A stretch of DNA of 64,000 bases from Mesorhabditis belari (taxonomy: Eukaryota; Nematoda; Chromadorea; Rhabditida; Rhabditidae): contig CAUEEP010000876.1 of NCBI GenBank assembly GCA_958450365.1, positions 358,501 through 422,500 on the forward strand, given 5' to 3'. The translations under genes and the position numbers were made by a program. Of the stretch, positions 11,525-23,816 are shown piece by piece. How positions within the stretch are numbered: position 1 is the stretch's first letter; each line of letters opens with the position of its first letter. The notes under the pieces were generated by a model. That model was given only the letters and a program-made list of their open reading frames with translations. It made no database searches and was not told the origin of the DNA.

Positions 11525-13765
11525 CTATGCTTTTGTTGAGCTCATCGGTTGTTCGTAGCCTCGAATCACTTCATCTTGGCGAACCATTTCAGAGCTAAAT
11601 TTTTGGCAAGATTCAATAAAGTTGATATTGATGGCTTGGGAGGATATCAACGACTCAAAAGAATTTTGAATTGACATAACTTACCCTCTCCTTTTCCTTC
11701 TTTTCCCACCACAAAGCGATAGGAGACAACAAATTACGAGAAGAGCCGCTCCAACACACATTGATACCAAAGCTTTCCCAATTTGACAACCACCTAGAAG
11801 TTTAAAGAATGAAAACGTCTATTGAAATCCGAGGCCTTATTTACCTCAAATCAGAACGATTCAATCCGAATCTTTGTTTTTGAGACCAATTCGACAAAAA
11901 CCCAATCCCAACTTTATCTACGCTCTCAGATTGTATAAATGGAAGACAAGATCTCGATGAAGACGTATCAAACGGTGAATGCTTTAAAAGCTGCTTTGAA
12001 ACGAGCCTGGGATGAAATAACTGTTCAAGAGTGCGCCACCATTGTGAGGAACTTCCCAAAGCGTTTAAAGAGGTGTATCGAAGCGGATGGTGGAAATTTC
12101 GAGCATTTTTTATAAGTTATTTGTTGTTATGATTTGAATAAAGAAATTGTTATTAATTTTTGACTTTTTTAAGCTAGTTTTTAAGTCTTTAACTATCTTA
12201 AGAAGAGGCTCCAAACTTTTGCCGCACTCTGTATAATTTTGTACATTTTGTTTACTGACTCAAAAACTGTATTCTATTTTGTGCCTTTTTTACGTCGAAG
12301 TACTGTAGTTTGTGGTTTTAAAAAAGGAAATTTGGTTGAAAATTCATTTTGATTTAATTCTAGCAGATTTTTAGTGATTAGTAGAGTTATTGAGTGTTGA
12401 TTTTCTTTTATGTTTTCTTGGCAGTTAATAGTTTTAGTTAGCTGCTCTAGTTATTTTTTTAGATATGAGCAATCACGGGTCGACGGAGCAACGTACTAGC
12501 ACTCAAGGCGTTCGAGGATCGTTTGAAAATCACTGCCAAGCTCAAGCCAAAGTCGACGCTACCGCCTTTAACAAAAAAAGGCTTAGCAGTTCAATTCGAA
12601 TTCAACATCGGATTGCTGCGTTGATTGAAGATGGATCCTAGACGTCGCTGGCTTGAAGGCGATCAACGAGAGGAACACGCTGTTGGTGGTTGCGGAGACG
12701 AACTCAAGAACTTTCGAGACAGCCGATGCGGCGGAGATGATGAAAATGCTGGTGCAGAACGGCGCAGATGGCTCGTCCAAACTCGCTAACAACTTACTAA
12801 CAATGAACCTAACCTAGCCAAATGCACAAAATAAAGAAAAGTTGATTCCAGAGAGGGGATTGAACCTTCGACCTTTTGGTTACCGTGTAATTGCTCTGCC
12901 ACTGAGCTATTTGGACTCTTACTTTGCCAAGTGAAAGAAGGGGATGCAAGGAAGGAAGAAAGGAAGAAAGAGAAGGAAATGCAATAAAAGCTGAGATCTT
13001 ATCTCAACGAGGAATTCAGATGAATGTGAATAACCGTATCTAACCCTAATCCTATCTAAATTCTCCTGATTTCAGAATCTAATCTTCTGAAAAAGAACTC
13101 TAACACTATCTAAAGCCATCTACAAATTTACCAGGGTTAAATCGATCAGCTTTTTCTCCACAAGCGTCTCTCACTTGTCGATTGTCCCAGCCAAACGGGT
13201 AAAGCACACCAGCTATTGAGAGTAAAATTGCTAAACTTTTTGTTTTAAGTTCTAAAAGTTTTTCTTTCACCTGCTACTATTTGAAAGAAGCCAACAATTG
13301 GAGCTGTTCCATGAGTGATCACGTCGCGAAGGCACATCGAGGGAAGGAGAAGAAAGACTGAAAGAAAGAGAAAGTAGTATTGAAAATGAATACAATAACC
13401 TATTTTATTAATCTTTTGAGGAATTCAGTTGTTCTTTAGCTTTATTCAACTCACCAAGCATAAGTGACAGAGCAGCGCCGGCGAAAGAAGCTACAGCCGA
13501 CAATTGCCAGTACAATGAAGGCATTGCCGCGAAAGATTCATAGATTCCACACTCTGCTATTAATAACACTTTCCTGGCTTGCTGAATTGATTGATTATTG
13601 ATTAATTTTTACAAAAACTTTATCAAATATCGGATAATTGCATCTCTTATAGATTCCGAAGTAGGCCGGCATATGACGATTCTCAACCACAACCTGACCG
13701 ATCAACCATTCGGGTGAAAGAACCGAGCCTGAAGTGTTCAAGATAATTTTATGATTCAATTTCAA
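11525..13765 (-). CDS. Clc-like (claudin-like tetraspan) membrane protein, 5' exon not found
   Basis: Six minus-strand exons join in phase: 13613-13765, 13455-13581, 13271-13357, 13132-13230, 11685-11793 and 11525-11594 (stop at 11525-11527). They encode 214 residues. Family marks: an extracellular loop with SPEWLIGQ and FGIYKRC, then three membrane segments (VASFAGAALSLML, APIVGFFQIVAGAILLSIAG, LVSMCVGAALLVICCLL), with the second loop YPFGWDNRQVRDACG..A between the last two and a short cytoplasmic tail ending SSTKA. These fit the nematode Clc-like family, multi-pass proteins distantly related to claudins. TM1 and the start codon should lie in an upstream exon at higher coordinates. I could not identify it in the repeat-rich DNA beyond 13766. 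Function beyond an integral membrane role is not known from sequence. Confidence 0.85.
11840..12235 (+). mobile_element. Tc1-like transposon 3' fragment
   Basis: Within intron 5 of the Clc-like gene, but on the plus strand, about 11970-12115 reads a Tc1-type transposase C-terminus (KAALKRAWDEI then IVRNFPKRLKRCIEADGG). It is followed by an AT-rich tail to about 12235. The rest of the element is missing or unrecognisable. Confidence 0.6.
12465..12817 (+). pseudogene. Unrecognised coding-like block with one frameshift
   Basis: A GC-richer island inside the Clc-like intron 5. ATG 12465 opens 58 codons ending at TAG 12639-12641. From 12641 an overlapping frame continues for a further 58 codons (VAGLKAINERNTLLVVAE, then EMMKMLVQNGADGS) to TAG 12815-12817. 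Base and codon composition look coding and differ from the surroundings. I do not recognise the family; a transposon-encoded or retrocopied sequence with a one-base indel is plausible. Confidence 0.4.
12846..12919 (-). pseudogene. tRNA-like sequence (degenerate)
   Basis: The minus strand carries a D-arm (TAGCTCAGTGGCAGAGC) and a T-arm-like block (GGTTCAATCCC) at tRNA spacing. The acceptor stem and T-stem contain mismatches and no convincing anticodon stem forms. It resembles the tRNA-like sequences at 26762 and 28735, so a tRNA-derived repeat or pseudogene is likelier than a working tRNA. Confidence 0.45.
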
Positions 13766-13815
13766 CTAGGAATCAAATTCTAATCAAATACAGTGTTTAG
13801 GCAAGTTGTTTTAAC

Positions 13816-15055
13816 CAAATTAGGTCTAATGATATTAGGTATATGCATAAGAAATGCGGATTTCAACGTTTCCATAAATTCCCAACCATAGAAACCTGAT
13901 ATCGATGAATGTTATAAACTATTTGAAAGTTGTAAATATTCTCTACAAAATAGGCTAAAACGTCTTTCAATTGTTTTGATCATCTCTTAAACACATCAAG
14001 TACCAGAGCTGGTCCTCTAGGATAAGCCATAGCTGGCCATTCCGGTAATTTGGTTCAGGAGCAGCTCTACTCAATAGTACTCAAGATTCCTGATCTTTCT
14101 CACCGAATAGGAAGCTCGATATGGTAAGATTCTGAGCATGAATCTATAAATAGAATACTATAGTATCCCCAAGAATTTCTAAATTGTGTTTTCATGTGCA
14201 AAAGTTAATTCTAAAAGACTAGAGGACTAACCGACCATCTCTCTAGCGCATCAGCTATTAGGTACATGGATAAGAAACGTGGATTTCAACATTTTCATAA
14301 ATTTCAACACCAAATTAGGTCTAATGATATTAGGTACATGCATAAGAAATGCGGATTTCAACATTTTCATAAATTTCCAACGATAGAAACCTGATATCGA
14401 TGAATGTTATAAACTATTTGAAAGTTGTAAATCTCCTCTACAAAATAGGCTAAAACGTCTTTCAATTGATCGAACCATTGAAGAAATTTCGAAGGCGAAA
14501 TACGAGTGACCAAAAAAGGGCACTTTTTGAAAACCCCACTTTCACAAGAGTTCGCTTTTGACTAAATAGTGGAAAATGACCGCCCTAAAATCATTATCCT
14601 AAAAATATCATTCAAAATAATTAAGAGTTGGGATCATTTCATGGGAAAACTTTGGTTTTACAATCATTTTTCTTTTTTGTGAAAAAGCCGGTTTTTTGAC
14701 AATTTTGAGGGTTTTGAACTTTGAGCTCTATCTAAATTTCTGTAAATGCATTCCCGTTAGACTGTTTTAATGAATTGATACGTAGTTATTCTTCTTTTTA
14801 AATCTTCAATTTTGGGAAGCTAACTCTATTTTGACCACACTAAACTTGTTCCTAAAGTGACTCGATTCCTTTTTTTGGTCACTCGCATTTCGCCCTCGAA
14901 ATTTCTTCAATGGTTCGATCAATTGAACACGTTTTAGCCTATTTTGTAGAGGAGATTTACAACTTTCAAATAGTTTATAACATTCATCGATATCAGGTTT
15001 CTATCGTTGGGAATTTATGAAAATGTTGAAATTCGCATTTCTTATGCATTCTTAT
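13816..15055. repeat. Palindrome plus direct third copy
   Basis: Arms 14328-14528 and 14869-15052 are inverted copies (about 185-200 bp; shared ATATCGATGAATGTTATAAA, ATTTCTTCAATGGTTCGATC) around a 340-bp spacer. A partial direct copy of the left arm is at about 13816-13985. No coding sequence is recognised. The missing first exon of the Clc-like gene could lie beyond this block. Confidence 0.8.
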
Positions 15056-15575
15056 GTATAATATAATTTTTGATGAAGTTTTAGGTAGAAATGGATACCT
15101 GCAAGCGATTTTTCGACCCCAAAAAGAATAGCTTCTTTTTGTAACATTTAAAAAGCAAAGAAAATCTTTGTGTAAATGACTGGCCAAGTCTTCTCACAGC
15201 TCAATATCTTCTTTTCGTATCATTTACAATGCAAAAATCCCTATTTTAAAAATCGAGGTGTTTTTGAAGGAACCCGTGAGCAAAAGATGATGTTAGCTTC
15301 ATAGCTCAACTCACTATTCACTACACCATCTCGCTTCTGTTCAAAATAGGCGAGAAGCCTCTTTTAATCCCTAGATTACTAAATTTGCTCCACGTTTTTC
15401 CCAAAAATCATTGCCCATTCGCAAAAACTAAAAGCGCTATCATAATCGCCGTGCTCGACTTGTGTTTACACCTCATTTTCGTTCCAAAATCTCACAGTCA
15501 TTTCTGACCATTCCCTTGTGAGTCCTGCCGCTTTCTGAACGCCACTATGCCCAAATTTCTGGGACCAATTCCAAA
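15056..15575. other. Unannotated intergenic stretch
   Basis: No recognisable gene or repeat was found on either strand apart from short AT-rich runs. The predicted first exon of the Clc-like gene was looked for here without success. Confidence 0.4.
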
Positions 15576-15599
15576 ATTCAAATTCCCGCCAAATCAAAA

Positions 15600-15978
15600 C
15601 TAGCTGAAATACTCAAGAGTTTTATGCACGATAACTCGAGTATCCATGCGTGTTGCTTCACAAGATGCATGAATCGACACTCTCGCTTGCAGCCCCGACT
15701 TGAACCCGAATCAGAATGTGTGGGGGACACTCGTTCGAGATGTCTGCAAGGGAAACAAGCAATATTCAAGCATGAATGTACTCGAGAAAGCCATTCAAGA
15801 AGTCTGCAACCGACTTCAGCCAACGGCGCTCCAAAACTACTTCGATACCGAGACGTCTTTTTGAAGTTGGACTAAAGCAAGGAGGACCCACACATTATTG
15901 ATTTATTTGGTTTGTGTTATTATTTATTGCTGAATTTATTAAAACAGGGTGCGTCTATAATTTTTTGACAGAGTGTAT
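15600..15978 (+). mobile_element. Tc1-like transposon 3' fragment with transposase C-terminus
   Basis: Around 15690-15862 the plus strand reads the end of a Tc1-type transposase: SPDLNPNQNVWGTL (the region holding the last catalytic acidic residue), then VCKGNKQYSSMNVLEKAIQ and a stop after FDTETSF. An upstream block, about 15624-15680, matches the preceding catalytic region (HDNSSIHA) but in another frame. The right end is near CAGGGTG..GACAGAGTGTA at 15947-15978. The 5' half is missing. Confidence 0.75.
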
Positions 15979-16312
15979 CGGAACCGTATTGGAACCGGAT
16001 TCGATCAAAATAGGAACCGTATTGGAACCGTATTGGAACCGTATCGGAACCGTATTAGATCAAAATAGGAACCGCATGGAACTGTATTGGAACCGTATTG
16101 GAACCGTATCCGAACCGTATTGGAACCGTATTAGATCAGAATAGGAACCGTATTGGAACCGTATTAGATCAAAATAGGAACCGTATCCGAACCGTATCCG
16201 AACCGTATTAGATCAGAATAGGAACCGTATTGGAACCGTATTAGATCAAAATAGGAATCGTATTGGAACCGTATTGGAACCGTATTCGATCAAAATAGGA
16301 ACCGTATTGGAC
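15976..16312. repeat. GGAACCGTATT minisatellite
   Basis: About 25 copies of the 11-bp unit GGAACCGTATT, periodically interrupted by a 10- to 14-bp block AGATCAAAATA, giving a higher-order pattern. It begins right after the Tc1-like fragment end. Confidence 0.9.
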
Positions 16313-17047
16313 TGATCATCTTCGGGAGTGACAAACTGACCTAAAAGCCCGATTTCGTTTTTTAATACCTTTTTAAAGGTATTAAAAAAGGTAATAAAAT
16401 TGGGTTTACCATACCATGTAGACAATATTATTGATAAACCGATTTACTTTAGTCATTTCTACATAAACGTCATTAAAAATTATATTACTACACCAATTTG
16501 GTTTTAGCGAGAATCGATTTCAATTCAAACCCCTTCTTTACAGTTGAAGAATTTTGGGAGTCTCTCAATTTGAAGAAGCAGTTGGAAAGGTTAAAATATC
16601 AAGTAAAGATTCAGCTTATTTTGGTTCTTCAGCTTATTTTGGTGAGTATTGTGACTTTTCGAAGCCTTACCGATAATCAAAGCCGTTGCAATGAGGCTGA
16701 GCATAGTCCAAAAGTGGCCAATGCATGTTAGACCGGAGGCCATTTCCAAAAAAATCTTACATCACGTCATGATTCGTTGATCAGATAATATAAAAATATA
16801 GTTTTTCGATAATCTGAAATCATTTTGTTCAAGTTTTTCCACAAGAAGTGAATAAAAAATTTACAAATCGCCCAAATCAAACTAGAAAATCTTAAAATTT
16901 CCTTTTCCAAACGTTTATTGAAAAAAACTTTTCACGAAACTTTAAAAAGAAACTTTAAAATTAAACTTTTAAGTTTATTTTTCTAGATAATGAATACAAA
17001 ATAAGATTTAAATAGTTAGAAAGAATAGAATTTTAAAGAATAGAAAG
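16313..17047. other. Intergenic, no supported gene
   Basis: Contains a short palindrome near 16355-16400 (TACCTTTTTAAAGGTA core). An open frame from 16498 reads a plausible peptide followed by a GTGAGT donor-like site at 16641, but no partner exon was found. Confidence 0.4.
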
Positions 17048-17622
17048 GGGAGTGGGACAAATGCGACCTTTTTTTTGCGCACCCGGACATTTGCGTACCC
17101 GGACATTTGCGTACCCGGACATTTGCGTACCCGGACATTTGCGTACCCGGACATTTGCGCACCCGGACATTTGCGCACCGGACATTTGCGCACCTTTTTT
17201 TCCGCACCTTGCCCATTAGCGCACCTTTTTTCGCGTTTTAAAAAAGCTCTAAAAGCTAATATTAACCAATTTCTATTCTAAATGTTGTTTTTCTAGGTAA
17301 TTTTAGGGCGTAGAATTCAAATTTTGACATAACAGAGCGTGTGGAATCAATTTGAAAGGCAAAACGGTTAGATCAAATTAAATTGTCGACCTTTCTCTTT
17401 GTATAACTCCGTCCGTTTGTTTCCACACGCTCTGTTATGTCAAAATTTGAATTCTACGCCCTAAAATTACCTAGAAAAACAACTTTTGGAATAGAAATTG
17501 GTTAATATTAGCTTTTTAGAGCTTTTTTAAAACGCAAAAAAGTGCGCTAGTGGGCAAGGTGCGGAAAAAAAGGTGCGCAAATGTCCGGTGCGCAAAAAAA
17601 AGGTAGCATTTGTCCCACTCCC
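17048..17622. mobile_element. Foldback element F1 with internal 16-bp minisatellite
   Basis: Long inverted arms begin GGGAGTGGGACAAATGC and continue through GCGCACC, GCGTTTTAAAA and TTTTAGGGCGTAGAATTC. The left arm has expanded the 16-bp unit CCCGGACATTTGCGTA to about seven copies (17081-17200). The right arm has a single copy, so expansion came after insertion. No transposase is present. Confidence 0.85.
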
Positions 17623-20600
17623 ATAGAAAGAGATTTTAGAGAAAGTTTTCTTATGTGAAGAAAGTTTTGATCATTCAAGCGTGAAACGTAACTAGATTTT
17701 GGAGAAGAGTGAATATCTTTTCTAGAAATGAATAAACAATCCTTGGTCTCTCAATTTTCACCAATGTCGAAAGAAAAACCTTTCAAACGAGAACAAAAAA
17801 GTCGTCAGGTCAACAAAAAAGAAAAGAAACGTTTACTTTCAGTGAAAAGAACACTCAACGCAATTGTTTTTTCAAAAACGAAGCATTAACTTAAGGCAAA
17901 AGCTTCAAAAAAAACTAAACTATAAAGAAATTTATTAAAAATTTGTGTTTTCGAGATGGTTTACAAGATCTTCTGCCAATTTTACTATTTCCCAGCACTA
18001 AACAAAACACCAACGTGCTTAGGGCCATAAAACAGCTGGTTCTTATTGCCTTTGAACATATGTTTTGAAAGAAAAAAGAATGTAATTCATGAAAACTCTA
18101 CTCAAAGTAGTCAGACATTAAAATGTTAAATGCCATTTAATCGGAAAAAGATTCTCTTGAAGAAATGGTCTAGAAACTGGTATAAAGTAATATTTTAGAA
18201 AGTTGAATCATCTGCAAGAACCAAAAATGTCTTCAGAATTCTTCAAAAGTTAGTGTAATTTTTGAGATATCTAGTCAAAGATTGATTCTCATAAAGCAAA
18301 AGGAATTAGAATTGTTCTAAAGATGATTTTAAGAGTAAAATAAGGGTAAAACCCAGCTCAGGCCAGATTGGATCTTGCCTGCTTTAAATTAACCTGGATT
18401 GACTTACTCCAGCAAATCCTTGCCTACATACTACAACAAAAAACAGGTCAAGTCAAAGCCCTAGGCTTACAAGCCAGATCTTACCTGGTTTTATAAAACT
18501 AGGGTTGTCTGGCCCTATAAGCCTAGGATTGACTTACTCCTGCAAATCCTACACACTACAACAAGGGCCCTGGCCCTAGAAGTCTAGGGCTGCCTGGCCC
18601 TATAAGTCTAGAGCTGCCTGACCCTATAAGTCTAGGGCTTCATTTCTAGGAGAAACACAGCCTTGTGAAACAGCAAGAACCTAGAGTACGAGAACTAAAA
18701 TGTGAAATACAACCAATCAAGGACCGGGAACATTTCCTAAAGCATGGATAAGAGGTGTCACTTACAAGGATCGAGGAAATCGGTGAAAGGAATTGCAAGA
18801 AAAAGCGGCAGGTATTATCCCCACTTGGGAACCCCTTTCTTTCTGTGGGAAATGGGACACTCAGCACTCTCTCCTCTTAGACCCAACAAAGAAAAAAAGA
18901 GAAAAGACATGAAATCCTAGCCAATTCTTTTTCTCTTTTTCCTTCGTTTCCCCCAATAGACAGGTACGGAAGAACCTTTTGTTCTTACAAAGGAAAGGTT
19001 CCAAGCATGGGGAAAACTTTAGTTTAGGTCTTGTAAAAATGGCTAACGGCTAAAAATGGCTCAATTTTCGGAATTTGTAAGCATTTTAGGATGTTGAATG
19101 TTTACAAACTGAGGCTTTGACGTTAAAACGGGCTTTGTTTTAAAGAGGGAAGTTTCTAAGCGTTCTAAATCTTTAGAAAGAAATAGAAAATTTAGAAACA
19201 TGTAGTTTCAGAATTAATTATTTATTTCTTGAGTAATCTATTGATCTATGACCTATTGATCAATAATCTATTGATCTTCAGAGATTGTTTAACTAGTTAT
19301 AGAATTGAATTTGCATTAGAAGAAAGCTTTTGCTTTTAATTCAACAAAGGAGGCTTCAAGCGAGCTCCAAGAAACTTCTAATTTCATAAGCCATCAAAAA
19401 ATGTACTCTAAAAAATAAATAATTTGTTAAGTTATAGATTTAAAGTAAGGATTAGACTAATTGTAAGATCCAAATCGGTTGTGAGCCAACAAAACCTACA
19501 AAGAGCTCCTTGTACTTGGCTCTTTTCCGCTCTCTCCCCATTAATGTCCCCTCCCCCATTTCCTCAATCGAGTTTCCTCAATAATTAAAGACTTGCCATA
19601 AATTTGACGCCGACAAGAGAAAGGAAAAGAATGGAAAAAGAAATGAGAAAAGAAATAATGGGAAACGAGAATCGCGTGCTGAAAGCACCAATTTCCCACT
19701 GGTGCGATAAGGTATAGATTGAAAATGAATGGAAATTTGAAGAAAATCTCCTAAACTTGCTTTATCTTGAGGCTAAAATCAAGAAAAGCTTGGTTGAAAG
19801 GAATAGCTTGGCTCAAACCAAACTACTCCTTTCAACTCAATAATGATTTGGTTAGTGCTATGACTTGTTCTGGCTTTCCAATGGCTTTCCAATGGCATGA
19901 CTCAAAGTGCCAGGTGTTCCCATAGGAATTCACAATGACATGAATGGGGCTGGTTGGAAGTATGGATTATGGGAACCAAAAGGCATTCAATAGTAGATAT
20001 ATTACACAGAAATATGAGAACAAATTACAATATGCCTTTGTTAGTACAAGTCAAACATTGTCTCACACCATGTCAAAATCTCAATTAGTTTCAGGATTGA
20101 TAGGCAAAATTTGGTCAATTCAAAATCCATGATTAGTTAATTGGATGAGTGCCAACTTCATTCTACATACCAATAGTTTAACAACTTTCTATTAGAGAAA
20201 GTTGTTAAACTGGTGTTAAACGGAATTTAGAGTCTCTAACTTCAAGTCCAAAACTAAAAGTCAATAACTAATGAATTTATTCAAAGTCTTGAAGCTATCG
20301 ATTGTTATCCTTGAAGCTATCGATTGTTATCCTTGAAGCTATCCATTGTTCCCACAAACCCTTACTCCAACTTTATTACTCAGTAACCAGATCAGTTTTT
20401 GTCAAATTTCTTTTGGTTTTTGGTTTTTTGGTTTATCGCATTTCACCCCAATAAATTATTCTTTGAAAAGTTATCTTTTCCATTTCTTTTCTTTTCCCCT
20501 CACCATTTTTTCCTGCCACTCTTCCAAAGAGTAAAGGTGCTTTTGGTCACGTGGTGTCAAAAACCGTCTTGAATGGAAAAAGTATACAACCAAAAGATAT

Positions 20601-22170
20601 TAAGTATTAAGTATAAGTGTTCAATGAAGCTCAAGCCTACAATGCCCATAGAGTACACAAGTACACAACCAATACTATTGATGGAGTACTAAAGAAGGAA
20701 GTATATAGTCAACAGGTTTTATTCATATTTATGAAGCAAAACGTGAACTTTGAATCAACAAGACGATCATGCTAAAGCCGATAAAAACATTAATTGAGCT
20801 ATTTTTTGGTTTATCGCATTTCATCCCAATAACCTATTCTTTGAAAAGTTCTTTTCCATTTTTTCCTGCCACTCCTCCAAAGGTTCTTTTGGTCACGTGG
20901 TGTCAAAAACCGTCTTGAGTGGAAAAATTGACAGATTACACGCGAAATCGATTTCGATTGAGTCTCCATCAATTTGAGTGCAATTTATTACATAGTTTCG
21001 GGTAATTATACTGGGAATCGCTACTTTGCGCTAAAATTTTTTGTGCAACTCGTCATAACTTTCTTTTAAGTGGGTCAATCTTTATGATTTTGATGTCATT
21101 TTGTAGATCACAATAAGTGCAATAAAATGGCATTAAAATCAATTAAAAAATGTGGCATTAAAATGTTGACTCACTCAGAAGAAAGTTTTGGCAAGTTGCG
21201 CAAGAAATTTGGCACAAAATAGCCGCCACCAATTATACTGTGTGCTCAAAGAAGGAAGTTTACTGAGTTTTATTATTGTTGCGACAATAGCAAAATATTA
21301 CTGCTCAATATGAAGCTCAAGCCTACAATACACATAGAGTACACAAGTACACAACCAAAAGATATTATTGATGGAGTACTAAAGAATGAAGTATATAGTC
21401 AACGGGTTTTATTCATGAATATGAATATGAAGTTTATCACGTTTTACTTCACAGGTTATGAAGTAAAACGCAAACTTTGAATCGACGATCATGATCAAGA
21501 CGATCAAGACGATCATGATCAAGACAATCAAGACATGGGAATCGGGCTAGCTTTTCGTCGGGTCAAGTCCAACTTGATTTTGACCCAATCTGACCCGACC
21601 CGATTTCCCATGTCTACTAGATAGTAATGTAATATGAAATAGTTTGTTTCTTCATTTAGATGTTAGAATAGGATCTAGAATAAACCAGTAACATGTTTGT
21701 TCAGAGGCAACTTTTATCAGATCGATCAGACCTGAATCTGAATAGGCTGACCTAGAGCTGGCTTCTTGTTTGGCTTGCAAGCTCTAAGACCCAGTTAAAC
21801 CATTCTTGCTCAGAAAATAAATCTGGAGCTTGTTTACCAAGCTGAGCACATGTCTGTCAAACCCTTCTCTTTTCCCACTTTCGAAATATTCAGCTTATCA
21901 CAGTTTTAAAGAATCAAACACCTTTTTAGAGATTCGGCTCACTCTCGTGAAAAATTGGGCGCGAAATTCTCGGGCGTCTTTGTCTATCGCTATGGATTTT
22001 TCAAAGGGAAAAGTACGAAATGGAGAAAAAACCAGAAGCGCTATTGATGGAGTGAAAAAGGAGATAAGCCTTTTTAATAGCCAGTCATTGACGGTGAATT
22101 ATTTAGAGCTTAGTGTTCTCTTGGGTTCTTTACTGATATGACACTCCTTTTTTGCCACAGTTCCTTGTTA
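17623..22170. other. Gene-poor region with local tandem duplications
   Basis: No gene is recognised. Visible structure: three copies of a 23-bp unit (CTTGAAGCTATCGATTGTTA) at 20288-20347; duplicated blocks at 20400-20580 and 20803-20930 (both with GGTCACGTGGTGTCAAAAAC) and at 20622-20770 and 21305-21490 (both with GAGTACACAAGTACACAACC), forming a diverged tandem duplication of about 0.5-0.7 kb; and an inverted pair GACATGGGAATCGGG / CCCGATTTCCCATGTC at 21533-21615. Confidence 0.6.
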
Positions 22171-22594
22171 TTCGGTGTTGAAAGTTATTGAGGAGACTAC
22201 AGTTGAACTTTGAAGTCATTAGGTAACATTTCTGGTTGAATTTGAGCTGTTTAGCTTCTTCTTTGAGCTTCTGTTTTAAATCTTTTAACAGACTTGTGCT
22301 TAAGTTAAGTAATATTAAGTTAAATTTGGTCTATGAGGCTATGATTTTTTTTCACTGGCCTTTGGCATTGTCATGCTAGAGTTAAGGCAGACTAAAGCTA
22401 AGTTAATTGCTAGTAAGCTCTGCTCTTTGAAGTTGTTTTGGTAATTTTTGATGCTCAATCAACATTTAGGCGGGCAATACATACACTGACTAGTAGCCAG
22501 AGTTTGAACTGGCTGCAGCCAAGTTTCATAAGCATTTTCCGATCATTTTTTCACCATTTTAAGCTAAAATTTTAAAGCTTTTGAGCTAGACTTA

Positions 22595-23425
22595 CAGGGT
22601 GTTTCAAAAAAAGGCCCTTTTTCAAACCGAATTTTAGAAAAAGTTTAAGTGGCTATTGGTGGCACTTCTTGTGCCAAAACTGCGTTTTCTTTAAGGCAAT
22701 TTTTTCACTTTTTTTGAGAATTGTTTGTTTTCTTGACGACTTACACAATTTTTCACTATCACCATGAGATTTTTGCCATAAAATTAAAACTTTCTATTGA
22801 AATCGTGGTGTTTAATTAGAGTTAAGATATAAATAAAGATTTTTAGCCAAGCACTTTATTCATTTACGTCATATGATAATCTGTCGTACATAAGAGATTT
22901 TCAAATTCCCTTTTCTAAAGAAATGTCCGTTTTTTCCAAGGAAGCGCTGATCAATAAAGTGTATGGTTTAATTTTGAAGTTATTTTAATAGTTTATTGAG
23001 TTATTGAGGAGACTACGGTTGAACTTTGAAGTCATTAGGTAACATTTCTGGTTGAATTTGAGCTGTTTAGCTTCTTCTTTGAGCTTCTGTTTTAAATCTT
23101 TTAACAGGCTTGTTCTTTTTCCAAGGAAACGCTGATCAATAAAGTGTATGGTTTAAATTCGTAGTTATTTTAATAGTGTTTATTATGCCCCACGATGTCA
23201 GTAGTGGGTTTTAATTTGATGGCAAAAAATTCCACGGTGGTGATGAACAATTTTCGTATATAAGGCGTCAAGAAAACAAAAAATTCTCAAAAAAAAGTGA
23301 AAAAATTGCCTTAAAGAAGGAACAGTTTTGGCACAAGGAGTACAATAGCCACTAAAAGTGCAATAGCCACTAAAAGTTTTTTTAAAATTCAGCTTGAAAT
23401 GGGGCCTTTCTTTGAGAAACCCTTT
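22595..23425. mobile_element. TIR element with captured flanking sequence
   Basis: Inverted arms of roughly 170 bp (CAGGGTGTTTC..GGCC at the left; GGGGCC..AAACCCTTT at the right; both contain GCCTTAAAG..AAAAC and TTGACG motifs). Inside, 22993-23113 repeats host sequence that also lies just outside at 22175-22293, and the element block near 22934-22990 is repeated at 23115-23175. It looks like a non-autonomous DNA transposon rearranged by tandem duplication. Confidence 0.65.
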
Positions 23426-23446
23426 AGAGCCAGATAAACCTTTTGC

Positions 23447-23816
23447 AAACAACGTGTGGCTGACTGGTTAAGTGTCTTTTATCTTAATCGGAAGGTCGAG
23501 GGTTCGAACCCCACATGCGACATGGTCACCCCCTTCGGATTTCCTTTCCCTTCGGGTTGAGAGGTTTTCTGGAGGGCAGTCTGGTGGTTGTGGCCCCAGT
23601 TCTTTAAAGTGACAAGCCACTCCTTCATCGTCATCTTCCCTTCACCACCAAAAAAGCTATTTAGTTCCCCATTGAGCTTAGGGTTAGGGAGCCGTCTGTC
23701 ATGACGTGGGTTAAGTTAAGATATAGCCTAGTATTGTGTGTGTCGTTGTATTGTGATTGATATATTTCGTGTATGCGATAAATTCACCACTGGTAGCCCC
23801 AGTCGGTATTTTTAAA
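23447..23816 (+). mobile_element. tRNA-derived SINE
   Basis: The head is tRNA-like, with an A-box region (TGGCTGACTGGTTAAG) and B box (GGTTCGAACCC) at proper spacing. A non-tRNA body follows, ending AAATTCACCACTGGTAGCCC. Another element at 40770-41099 shares the body motif CCCT-CGGG-TTG and nearly the same 3' tail. This is the expected pattern for a nematode SINE with an internal pol III promoter. Confidence 0.7.

Noticed and set aside
15976..16312. CRISPR-like regular repeats
   Set aside because: Units are 11 bp, contiguous and without unique spacers in a eukaryotic context; a minisatellite.
16498..16731. 77-codon frame ending near a GTGAGT donor-like site
   Set aside because: Looks exon-like, but no acceptor-linked partner, no homology and no continuation were found.
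17008..17281. Repeat-peptide frames (RTFAYPDIC and CANVRVRK types)
   Set aside because: Both strands of the 16-bp minisatellite in the foldback element.
18646..18867. 73-codon Cys/Ser-rich minus-strand frame
   Set aside because: No signal peptide followed by consistent splicing, no family similarity.
21830..22141. 103-codon plus-strand frame
   Set aside because: The longest open frame of the gene-poor region, but with no recognised domain or splice context; chance is a sufficient explanation.
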